Below are positions 1-19,000 of a DNA stretch of 64,000 nucleotides, piece after piece. Both the position numbers and the translations under genes were made by a program. The DNA comes from Panagrolaimus kolymaensis (Eukaryota; Nematoda; Chromadorea; Rhabditida; Panagrolaimidae), in the NCBI GenBank assembly GCA_028622995.1, contig JAJQJQ010000009.1, positions 1,550,001-1,614,000 on the forward strand, read 5' to 3'. Every line of letters starts with the position of its first letter. Within the stretch, counting starts at the first letter, position 1. The notes under the pieces were generated by a model that saw nothing but the letters and a program-made list of their open reading frames with translations, searched no databases and was not told the DNA's origin.

Positions 1-31
1 GGGTTGATAAATAAAAAAGTTTATACCTTAC

Positions 32-1858
32 CTAACAGTATGACAGGTTCCTCGTTCTTTCCAGAGTTCTTTCAATTTGGTTGAGAGCACGCAATAAAGT
101 TCTGCTGAGTTTATTCCAGGAACTGATAAAATAGAAAAATTTCCATAAATTTTCGCTGGTGCTCCATATTGTGGGTGATTTGTTGGCTCGAATTTTATGA
201 GCGGTTGATTTAATTTCTTAATGAATTCTTCTTTTGAAACATGTCCGGGAAATTTGGGAATATTGATGTTTGAATACATTGATTTTTCTTTATCAGTTAA
301 TTCGAAAGCCTTTTTGTTAATTTCACTGATACTTATTTTTTCATCATCGTTCTTGCATAAATTTTGAAAGTAGAACTTGATATCATCAGAAGCTCTAAAA
401 ATTAATATATGTATTTACATGTATGAGATTCAGGTAGGTTTAGGAAACTTACTGATGCTTGCAGAAAAATGACGAATGAATTTTTTGTTCGCACGTTTTT
501 ACTTCTATTCTAAACGAACAATATCCTCTAAAAATTACATGAAAGTATTTTGATTTAAAAAAAGTTATATATGTTTACCTTAATAAATAAACAAGACATG
601 GTTTATTTTCGTCCAACCAAAAATTATCAGACATGCACGTAAAATCAACATCCGATAAAAAAGTATTTTTCCTTTTTTGTAAGACTTCATCTAAGCCTTT
701 GGAGCCTCCATGTTTGTTAGTTTCAAAAATAAACTTGACATTTAAGGGGATATCAACTTTAAGTTCTTGGATACATTCAATTGCATTCATAAATGCCATT
801 ATCGGCCCTTTAGCATCTGAGCAGCCGCGCCCATAAAGTTTATTCATATTTTCAACGAGCATAAAAGGATTCGAATTCCAACCATCTTTTTCATTTGCAG
901 GAAGAACATCCAAATGTCCATATACAAGTAAAGTTTTCTTTGCTTTATCTTTACCAAGTTTAGCAAACAAAATTGGAAAAAAAGGTTTATTATTGAGGTT
1001 TGTGATTTCACAAGTGGCGCCAAAACTTTTAAGTTTCTGAAAAAAAAGGTTAAATAAAGATATATGTTAATTATGCAAAAAATACCTTTTCAAAAAAATC
1101 AAGAATTTCTGTAATGGGTTTACGTGGTGAATCATCATAACAAGATATGCTGGGAATTCGAACAGCTTCTCTCAAATTGTTAATAAGTTCGCTCTTTCTT
1201 TCATCAATTAAACTAAAATTTTAACATGAAAACAAATTAAAAAGATTTTTTTTAGCTTACTTAAAAATAGAATGTTGGCTGACAACGGATAATGTAATGT
1301 GATAAGTTGGACCATTTTCTTTTTTTTTATTTAAAACATCCGTTGATGCATTTTCTTCAGCATTCAAAATATGAATCGTAAAAATATGTTCATGGGAAGG
1401 GTTGAAATTATTATTAGCAGTGATCTGAAACATATTTCCAATGAATAAGCAGTTAAACAAAAAAAAGTTTTAAAAAAATATTAAATTTCTACGTCAAATT
1501 TTACTTTACTGCTATAATATACTGTTTTCTAAAAATGAAAAGCTTTAAAAACTTACAACAAACGAAGAAGCAGGTATTGACGAAGAAGAAATTGGACCTT
1601 TTGGTTCGAAGGAAAAGCAATAACAAAGAGAGGTAATTTCGCAAGAAAAAGTAAAAATTCCTTGAAAACCATTTGAAAAAATAATTGGATATTTGTTGCC
1701 TGTTTTTCCATTTGGATTGACAAAATCTGGAGCGCGATCAGGATTTAATAAATCAAAGTGAATAACTTTGGGGCAATTTGGAATTATTGGAGTCTTAGCT
1801 TTTATTTTTAAAAGATCAAGTAAAGAACTCGGAACTAGTATAGTTGTGCACCCACTTT
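32..1858 (-). CDS. CNDP/M20 dipeptidase-like protein, partial, with unusual N-terminal extension
   Basis: Exons read on the minus strand: about 1557-1858, 1261-1424, 1086-1212, 579-1036, 453-527, 32-394, running off the left edge. All visible junctions are in phase. From residues like SIFNLIDERK onward it aligns with cytosolic non-specific dipeptidase (M20 metallopeptidase). GHLDVLPA, LYGRGCSDAKGP and CMSDNFW keep the metal-binding His and Asps. The catalytic segment normally EGMEESGS reads ETNKHGGS, so the base Glu is Lys and the adjacent zinc-ligand Glu is His. HSG is HSS. The two upstream exons encode about 150 residues I do not recognise and which CNDP proteins normally lack. No start codon or good splice acceptor is visible before about 1858; a tRNA-like relic lies just beyond. 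Either a 5'-truncated copy or a fusion. Family assignment is firm; dipeptidase activity is doubtful. Confidence 0.75.
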
Positions 1859-1877
1859 TTTTTTCATTCTTTTTTAA

Positions 1878-1952
1878 TTACTGAGGGAATCGAACTTATT
1901 GTAAAACTGCAAGATCGGACGGGCAACTCACTAACCGCTAGACTACGGAAGC
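1878..1952 (-). pseudogene. tRNA-like relic
   Basis: On the minus strand a GC-richer block starts GCTTCCGTAGTCTAGCGG (acceptor-like plus A-box-like) and carries AGTTCGATTCCC (B-box-like) at 1885-1897. Spacing is tRNA-like. The acceptor and T stems do not pair and no clean anticodon stem forms, so it is not a functional tRNA. It may be a decayed tRNA or the head of a tRNA-derived SINE. Confidence 0.35.
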
Positions 1953-2149
1953 TTCAAAGATGTTGCTTTGAAAATTGATGATATTGAATCGATCATTTCT
2001 ATGATCCAAACTAGCTTAAGAACCTCAAAAAGAAAAAAGGATTCCAAGAGGATAAATTACCAAATAATGATGAGAACCAAAACGAAAAGGATCCAACTTG
2101 AAAAAGATTCAAAAAAGAAGGATCTAAAAATATATTTGACAATCCAAAA

Positions 2150-2310
2150 ACTATTCCAACAGAGAAACTTAGAGGATAATGAAATTTTGACTGAGGTACT
2201 TAGAGGAAAGCCTCAACCCTAAAATTGAGATACTTAGAGGAAACCGGCCTGTTGCCTGAGATACTAAGGCTAAGACTAAGCCTGAGACTAAGACTAAGAC
2301 TAAGACTAAA
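2150..2310. repeat. Degenerate tandem repeats ending in GACTAA hexamers
   Basis: The phrase TACTTAGAGGAAA occurs at about 2197 and 2231, with a degenerate relative (AACTTAGAGGATA) at about 2167. From about 2266 to 2310 the sequence passes into repeats of GACTAA or AGACTA. A plus-strand ORF at 1968-2222 rich in Lys and Arg overlaps this repeat; I do not accept it as a gene. The rest of 1953-2577 shows nothing else. Confidence 0.5.
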
Positions 2311-2577
2311 TTTCTTCTTGGATAATTATGTTTCCTTTTGTTTCATGTTTACTTAGCAATCATAAATAAAACATTTTTCTATCTTTTTTATACATACATT
2401 TTCCTTGTTTTGCCTTCCATCTTTTACAAATTATCTAAAAAAAATATTATTCCGATGGTATCTACATCATTTGCAATGTAGAGTGCTTTAGTTTCAGAGA
2501 AATTAATTTAAACATTTAATGTGTTAGCTTAAAATTATGTAAATCTAAGTACTTTATTAAAAATGTTTCATTTTAAT

Positions 2578-3509
2578 TTAATCGAAATAAATTTTTTCCT
2601 TTAATTCGGAGGTTCCAAGTTGCTCGAGAAGAGTTTCTTTAAATTCATTTTTCCGTGCTTCAATAACTTCGTGATTGAAATAAATTGTGCAGTTCGTTTT
2701 TTTGGAAAAATTTTTCTAAAAAAGCAAATATAAATTTCCATTGTCAAAACTTAATTTATTTTTAAACATGCTTTAATAAATTTTGCAAAATAAATGTCAT
2801 CTAAGTAGGCTGTGGCACCAAAAATGCAAAATTCTAGGAATTTTTCTGACATTTTTATTTTACATATTTTTTCAATCGTATCTGCATCAAAACATTCAGT
2901 TGACCAATCTTCGAAAAAAGAATTTGAGTTTGGCACATGACTTAAAGTTTTTCGTATATTTAATAAACTAAAGAAATTTTTAAAAACTTACTATCTTAGA
3001 TACAAAAGATTTGGTGTTAAAGCTAATATTTCGTCAAATTTAACCACAGAGTCATCCTTCTTTTTCACTATTAAACCAGCTAATTGCAATGAAAAGAATT
3101 TGGGTGATGAAACCAAAATTTTGTATTCGTCCAATGTAAGCGTAAAATTTTCATTGTGAGAAAGAAGCATAATTGTTTGAATATCACAGTGCCATAAAGA
3201 TTTCACGAATAAAGAATCCACTTTAGACAATGAAATATTATTATAAGCAAAAAATTTAAATCCCATAGAAATTAAATCGTTTATTGATATCTTTTTTCCA
3301 CGAATTCCATCCGGGGTATGTCTCCAAATAACATCATAGAATTGAAAAACAGGAATAATTTTGATTTCCATGAAAAAATATTTACAACTTGAATAAAGTT
3401 TATAAAAAAGTGAAGGGTTTGGTTTTGGGTTTTCACAAATATACAAAATAACCCATCTCGGAAGCGAAAATTTTTGAGATTTTGTATCTTTGGGCGAAAA
3501 ATAAGTCAT
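2578..3509 (-). CDS. F-box-like family protein (expanded nematode family)
   Basis: Three exons: 2992-3509, 2772-2967, 2578-2715, about 284 residues. The N-terminus has the pattern SLPRWVILYICENPKPN followed by KLYSSCKYFF, like the LPWPVxxYI...LxKxxxSCKYF opening of an expanded unnamed family I recall from Panagrolaimus-like worms, which resembles an F-box. The middle (SLWHCDIQTI, LTLDEYKILVSS, FDEILALTPNLLYL) also fits. The first junction uses GTAAGT/TTTAG. The second only stays in frame if the donor is GC (AAA|GCATGT), with a normal TTTTTTAG acceptor. The start is the only in-frame ATG at the head of the exon. No enzyme function is implied. The family link rests on memory of the pattern. Confidence 0.55.
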
Positions 3510-5190
3510 TTCAAATGAAAAAATTTAAAAACAACAAAAGTGGAAAGAATATCTATAAAAACTTTGCGATGTGACACAAATCAATAATGACACAGCTGTG
3601 CATTTTTTCTTTCTTTTCTTTCATTCATCCTAAGTTTGAGGTCAGCGATGCCATCATCAACAAAACAACCTTTAGCAACATGTAAAAAGGATTGGAGGGC
3701 TGCTTTGATTTTTCAAATAATGGCTTAAATAAAATTAAAAAACCATTTAATTTTACATTTCCTATTCAAGTTCTAATTATTCATTTTTCTTGGCCATTTT
3801 TGTTATTACCTTGCATCAAATTTTTTTTATAAATTAAAATTTGTCTTTTCATCTTCTAAAAAAAATTAGTTTGTTATAACATTTTATTGTTTTTGTCTGG
3901 AAACATTAAAAAATGTTTCAATAAACAAAAAAGCCGCATCTTCAAAAAAGTCTTTGGTAAATGTGTATTTATTTTTATTAAATTTTTATTTTTTCATTAA
4001 TTAAAATAAAACAAAAGAAACATATATAATTGTTTGAAAAAAATAGAAAATGCCTTTTAACTTTTATATATAGAAAAAAAATCGATGAGACTAGCCAAAA
4101 GAAAAATGTACAAACAAATAATCAAACAAACAACGAACGTTTATTGGTCATGCGCGGCGGCGGATAGAAACGAAAAAGGATAGAATCAGAATGAAAAAAA
4201 AAGTGGATTGAAGGAATATTAATAATGTGAAGAGGATAGTTACTTTTTAAAGAAGACCGCATGAACAAAAAAAGAAAAAAATGATAGAAATAAAAAACAA
4301 TAATACTTTTAATAAAATAAAAAATAATTCGATGGTGGATGAATGGTTTCTACAAAAACTTGGGCAATCATTTAGGTTTTTTGATATGGAAAATTAAATA
4401 AAAAAAATTACAGAAGAAAAGTTTAAAAAATGCATCAGTTATTTCCGTTGTGAAAAATAGTTTGAAAAAAATTCCTCAAAAAATCAGAACAATTTTTGCG
4501 ACAAAATATTAAAAATAGCTTAACATGTCTCTGATTTTTTGAAAAAGCGAGAGTTTGCAAAAACTTAATTTATTGGTTATAGCAAAAATTAGCTTTCGAT
4601 TGTATTTTAAAAAAAGCGCAAAAAATCGTTTTTTAATTCAATGGAAAAAATGAATTTAAATCGTAAATAAAAGTCTCAATACTTTTTTTTCTTATTTTTT
4701 ATAATATAAAACCAAAATGCCAAAACACCGGCTTGAGCAAATGAAAAAGTTTTAAAAAAAATTTAAAATTACGGGTTTAAAAACGAACACTGAGGTTTGA
4801 AAGAAAGAAAAAACCAAAGAAAAATTGTTACAGAAAAATGCAAAAAAAAATTCTAAAAAATGCCTCATTCCATTTAGCAATAAAAAGACATAAGTGACAG
4901 ACAGTATAGTTTCGATGTCAAAAATAATAACTAATTGGATACATATTTTTTTATATTTTTTTTTACATATTTAAATACAAACAAATAAGAGAAGGAAAAA
5001 AAGAGAGGAAAAAAAGATGAAAGAACCAATCTTGATGGAGAGAAAAAAAAATGAGAGCGTTGTTTGAAGGATAGAAAAAAAGAATAAAAATGAATGAAAG
5101 GGAATAATATAAAATAAAAGTAATAATACAAATTTTGGCAAAAAAAACATTAGAAAAATTACATAAAAATGTTTAAAATTATTTAATTTT
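3510..5190. other. Intergenic, AT-rich
   Basis: Between the F-box-like gene start and the 3' end of egl-13. Mostly A/T tracts, with one small GC-rich spot near 4150-4165. The part next to 5190 is probably the egl-13 3' UTR. No gene seen. Confidence 0.6.
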
Positions 5191-13055
<7,865 letters not shown>

Positions 13056-16000
13056 ACTAAAAAACACAAAAAAAATTTATTTAGTTTTATTTCTTTATTT
13101 TAATGTTTTGTTTTGTTTTTTTTTTTTGCGCGTACAAAAGAAAGACAAAGAAAAAAAAGAGAGAGATAGAAAGATATATTTTGTTGTTTTTGTTAACAAA
13201 AAAAATATTTTTGTAAGTCAAAGAAAGAGAGATAGATGGGGATAATAAAAAACAAAGCAACCAACAGCAGAGATAGTGGCAGAAGGGCAAGGGCGAAAAA
13301 AATATATTGGAAAATATCATACAAAAAAAAATAATGAAGAGAAAAAAAGGCTTTTGTTGTTGTTGTGTTTTCATTTATTTTTTACACGCGCGCCGCGCTT
13401 ACGATACAACATTTAAAAAAAGAGAAAGAATTAAACGAAGATCGCTTAAAAATGCGAAAAGGTTAAAACAAAAAATTAAAAAAATTTTGCTTAATAAAAT
13501 TGCCATAAAGTAACACAAAATTCCTCCAAATCTTAGTAAAAAGTTTTCAAGTTGAGAGTCAAAATTGATTTTTTTTTCTTTTAGGAAAATGGTTCAAAGA
13601 AATAAAACTATTCTTTGATTGAAACAAAAAAAAGAATATAAAAAGCAAGCGACCCTTCTCAAGTTTGGCAAATATTCTTATCTCAGATTCTTTCTTTTTT
13701 TTGTCATTTGTTAATATAATTAATACCTTATAGGTCAATAACTAACAAACGACTACAAGACAAGTACCTATTATTATTATCGCGAGCCCCTCAAACATAA
13801 AAAAAACAATAAATGAATGTCTTATTTTCATTTTCAAAGTTACTATGTATCTAAGCGCAAAGTCATGTCTCTGTTTCACTGCCATTTCATTTACTTTTTT
13901 TTATTTGATTCAAAGAAAAGTAAAATAAAAGAAAGGCAAAAAAAAAAATGAAATGAAATATAATTTTATTTTACAACAACTAACTTAATGCACTCATAAA
14001 ACAGTCAGTCGGGCAATAACCTAACTACCAGAACCAAATAAACCTCAGAAAAAAGAAACAACAACCAAAAACATTATTCACCTGAAAAAAAAAAGAAGCA
14101 ATTTAGCCTAAAAAAATTTAAAAGCTTTTATTTTCATTTTTATTTTATTCTTAAAAAAATGGTTTTTCTAAATGACTCTCCTTTTTAAAAATGGAATAAA
14201 AGAAAAGACAAATGCTGCTGCACAAGAAAGAATTAAACACGCAATAAAACAAGACAAGACAAGACACTACCAACCAAATATGTACTGTACTGTAATGGAT
14301 GGAGGATGGATATGGAGAGAAAGAGCTTATGAATAATTTTGTGAGCTTTTATTTTTTTGCGGGAAAAAAAGAATAATAAAATGAAGATGGCAAAAAGCTT
14401 TATAGTGTCGCTAAAATGTTGGATTGTGCCATCTTCATTTTTCTTCAGGTAGAAAGAATAGGAAAAAAAAATGGAGGCTTAGACGCCGGAAATTATGAAC
14501 ATCAAAAAATAATGGTTTTTGTGACAAAAAAGAAAAAGAAAATGGTGGTAGTGCTAAGAAATGAATCAAAATCCATTAAGCTTTTGCTGCTTCATCTTAA
14601 ATGTCTAAGGTAGATAAACTAAAAGACAAAATGCGCAGAATAAATAAAAAAAAATGTTGGAAAGTCATAGTCTTCTCATTCTTTTTTGGAAAATTAATAT
14701 TGCGTGTTTGGAATTCATTTCTTTGAATTTATGAATGAATGATAAAGTTTTTAAGAAAATTAATGGTAGACGAAGAAGGATTATATTCTTCACAATACGA
14801 TGAATTATGAGATTGTCTTTGGTGAAAATATGATTTAAAAGCATGACTAAATAAATATGTAGGGAAAGAATAAAAACCATGGTTGGAGTTATATAACAAA
14901 TATCTTTTTTAATTTTCTTGCAAGACAAAGTCCAGAATTAATGGAACTTCAAAAAGTAAAAAGCTCACGATGTTATCATTTTTAAAAAAAATCGTTTTTG
15001 GGTTTTGCTAAACTTTTTTTTCAGGGAGAAAAAATTGTGAAAAAATCTGATGCCCCTTAACTAACATTTAAATAACCAATAAAAAAAGAAGACAAACAAC
15101 AAAGTAAGTAAGTGCCAGAATTTTAAGCAATTGTAGGCGTCGTCGTTTGGTTTTGAAAAAATAATAGAAGCCCCTCTTTTCATTGTAAATTGTTGTTTTA
15201 AAATAAAATAAAAATGTATGCAAATTGGCGAGCTTTTTGGCTTATAAAAAAAGAAAAGAATTACGCAAGGAAAATAAAAAAAAGCAAAGTTTGTTAACTT
15301 TTGTTCTTTCAAAATTTTTTTAAAAACACAATTGCATTAAAAAAAAATTTGTTTCTGTTTTTTTTTTACAAAATTGCTTCCTTTATCATTTTCTGTTTTT
15401 TGTGTGTATTTTTTTGGTAGTTATAAAGAAAAAACTATGTTTTTTGACAAAAGAAGCCGGAACATTTTTTTTATTTTAACGAAAAGAATAGAAAATGTTG
15501 ATGATGATGATCGCAGACTTAGATATATATATTTTTTTGTGTGTAAAAAGAACGCAAAAAATATAAAAAAGCGGCAAAAGAACAAAGCCCATGCGCGCTG
15601 ACTTGCTTAGAGATAGATAGCAAAAAAATAAAAAACAAAACAAAACAAAATGTGTTGATTTTAAAAATATCATCGAACGAAACAAAGGAAGCCACAAACC
15701 ATCATCAAAAAAAATATGGCCCCGAAAGAATGTTAAAAACACAGATAAAAAACAAAAAGAATAGCAACAAAAGCGAGCGAGCGAGCACAATTTTGATTGT
15801 AAAAAATATTTAGTGTTGGAACAGGATTGTTTTTAAGTTTTATTACAAAGAACAAAAAAATGTTGAGACCAAGTTTTATAGAAAAGTACAGTAACCATAT
15901 ATGTATTTTTGAGGTGTTTAGATAGTAAAAATTTGGGAAGGCTTCGCACTTTAGAAAAAAATTTGTCAACGCGGAAAGTTGTTTTGAATTGAAAACCGAA

Positions 16001-19000
16001 AAATTTAAATAGTTTCACACTTTTATAATAGTTTTTCGATATTTTTGAAGATCGTGATTCCTTAAATTTCAAAATGGTTGATTTTAATAAAATTTTTAAG
16101 CTAAAAGTTACTTCCTTCGATTTACCTAACATACGTATATCATTTTTTTTATGAAAAGCGAGAGTAACAAAAGAACAAATATTTTATTTTAACAAAAATA
16201 GAAATGAATTGTTTTCATTTTTACTTTTAAACAAAAAAAGATATTATAAAAAAGAGATGAAGAAGAAGCCATATTTTCCTAAAGTCAACAACAACCACCA
16301 CTAACTTGTGCCAATAAATAAATGTGACATAATACCCTACACATCCATTCTCTTTTATTCTGCTTTTTTTGTTATCCAAAAATAAAAACTTTTAAAAAGA
16401 CAAAAAATAGAGGACAAAAGAAAAAACGAAAAGTCACATAACTAATCGTTCATTAATTTTATTTAATTTTTGTTTAGTAAATTAATAATGAAATAATTTT
16501 TATTTTTTTTTTCATGCTTCAAGTTTCTTGTCATCCATCATTTTTTCTTCCATGCTTCATGGATTTTTTTTTTATTTGGTTGGAAGGATGGATGGATAAT
16601 TGATAAGCGTGTCGTCGTCGATGCTAATTATTTTTGTGTTTATGAAACTTTCTTTGTTTAAAAAAATTTATTTTTTTTGTTTTGCAATTTTAATGAGAAA
16701 AAAAAAAATAGGAAGACGATGGATGAAAAAAGGATTTCAAAGTTAATGCCAAGGGCATCCTTACTTCTTGCGAGAGGAGCTTCCTAACTTTTTTTTTATT
16801 ATTTGTTTCATCCTTTCTCTCTTTTTTCTTCTAAATAGCGCAGAAAAAAAAAAAAGTAGTGAAGCACCGACGATGTTTTTCGAGCTTTCTTTTTATTTTC
16901 GTTTATAAAACTAAAACTCTCCTTGTTTTATTTTTTTTTGTTTTGTTGCATTGGATTCAATATGGCGGCGTATGGCAAAAACGAGAAGAAAAAAAATACA
17001 CAAGTGGATGGATGGATATTTTGTTGAATAATAGAGAATAGAATAGAATAGATAGCCCCCTTCTGTGTTGTGTATTTAAATTATATTTTTTTTCTATAGC
17101 ATCTTTAGTTTTATTTTATTTTTTGTCTTTTGTTAGAAAATAAAAGTAAAAGTAATGAAAACAATTTTTCCACAAAAAAGTAGTAATAGACATTTACAAA
17201 TGAGAAAATAAAAGAAAGTAGAAAAAAAGCTTTGTTTTGTTTGCAAAAAAATAAAATAAAATAAAAGACTGCCCATTTTTTTGTTTAAAAACAAGCGAAT
17301 GAAAGAGGCAGAAAAGCAGACAAATAAATGGGAGTTTGGAAAGAAAGGAAAAAAGAAAGAATGAAAGCAACCGTATCCTTTTTTGCGTTGGTAATCATAA
17401 ATTAAGATTGCTGAATAACAAAAACTAATAAATAAAATTGGAAATACACTATTATTAATGACACTTATTTTTATGACAATAAAAAAACTTCTAAAAACTC
17501 AAAAATTAAAGAAGTTAATCTCCAATATTTAGAGTCATTCTAAAAAATTTTTTAAAAAATGAGAAAAGTGAACCCAAGAAAATATGGCCTCTCTAACAAA
17601 AAAAAACATAAAAAGCAAATAAAAAATAAAAATAAGTGTGAGCGAAAACGAAAAAAAAATAAATTTCCTATTTTTTGTTGGAACGAACAACCATTGTTTT
17701 GTTTTTTCTCCGCCAAAAAACAGAAAGGAAAGAAACAATTGGTTGTTATATTACGCATTCGATTCTTCGATTTATTTCTTTTTTTTCGCGCATTCATTAA
17801 AAGAAACAAGCAGCAGCGAAAGAGATCGTCGGGTCAAAAACAAAAGGGCAAAAGTGGCGGTGCGCGTAATGAAAAAATCAAAGGGCGCTACTAATAATGA
17901 TAATTTTTATTATAATTTTTAGTTGTGCGAAAAATTAAAAGGAAAGGAAACGACGATGAAATAAGCAAATTAAAGGGTTTCAAGAGGATCACACTCTTAC
18001 TCTTACTCTTGCATCGTCTGCAACTAATGGTCATCAGAAAATTTGGCACGTAAAATACAAAAAATGGAAAAGGAACCTTTGAACTAATACATAATAATTT
18101 TTAGGTAACAAAGTGAAGCAAACAAGATAAAATAAAATAAAATTCAACCTTTTTTTTACTTTGTTGCTTTGCTTCTAAAATTAATAATCTAACAAATAGT
18201 CCCTTAAGGGACAAGCAGCAATTGTTTTATTTTTTTTTCGTTAAATAACGAAAAACGACAAAATCGACGACGAGAGATTAGCCGTTGCCAAAAAAAATAT
18301 ATGAGAGAATAGAAAAATGAAAAAGGATAAATAAGAATAAGGTAGGTAGGTATCAAAGTGCAATAACATAATATCTCATCTCAAACAATCAAAAAAGGAT
18401 AGAATAAAAAAATAAATATAATATATTTTTATGTAAAAAAAAAGAAAGCTTAGAAATCCGGCCAATAGCTTCAAAATAACTTCTTTATTTGTTAAGGTCG
18501 ACTATTTTTTATTTTTTTGTTAAGAAACAAAATAGAAAAAAAAGATAGCTTCAAAAAGTCAAACAATAAAATTTTACGCACACTGTGTAAAGATTAATAA
18601 AATTCCATTTTTTTTACCCATGAGTATATTAACTTTTATTTTTTCCTTGTTGCGCAAAGAAAAAAATAAATGAAAAATTATTTGATGTCAAACTAACAAA
18701 AAATAAAACAGAAAAAAAGTGGCGCAAATGGCTTTGACACTATTTCCAGCTGATTTTATTTATGCTAATTGAGCTTTCTTTTCTTTCTGGCTTTTTTTTA
18801 TAAACCTTTGAAGAAGAAAAAGACGTGAATAAGAAGGCAGTTTGTTGTTTGACGTGAATGTTGGTTTTTTAAATAAGAAGCAACAAGCGAGAAATATAAA
18901 AAAAAATTCTATATACTCCACTCAGATTTCACGGAAATTGTCAAGCATTAAAATAAAAAAACCGAAAGAAAGAAATAAAAATGCCAGGTGTCTCTTTTTA

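Noticed and set aside
1968..2222. Lys-rich plus-strand ORF of 84 codons
   Set aside because: Overlaps the tandem repeat and has no upstream acceptor or family features.
18000..18020. Short CTTACT repeat as a telomere or satellite
   Set aside because: Only three units of a short motif; ordinary microsatellite noise.
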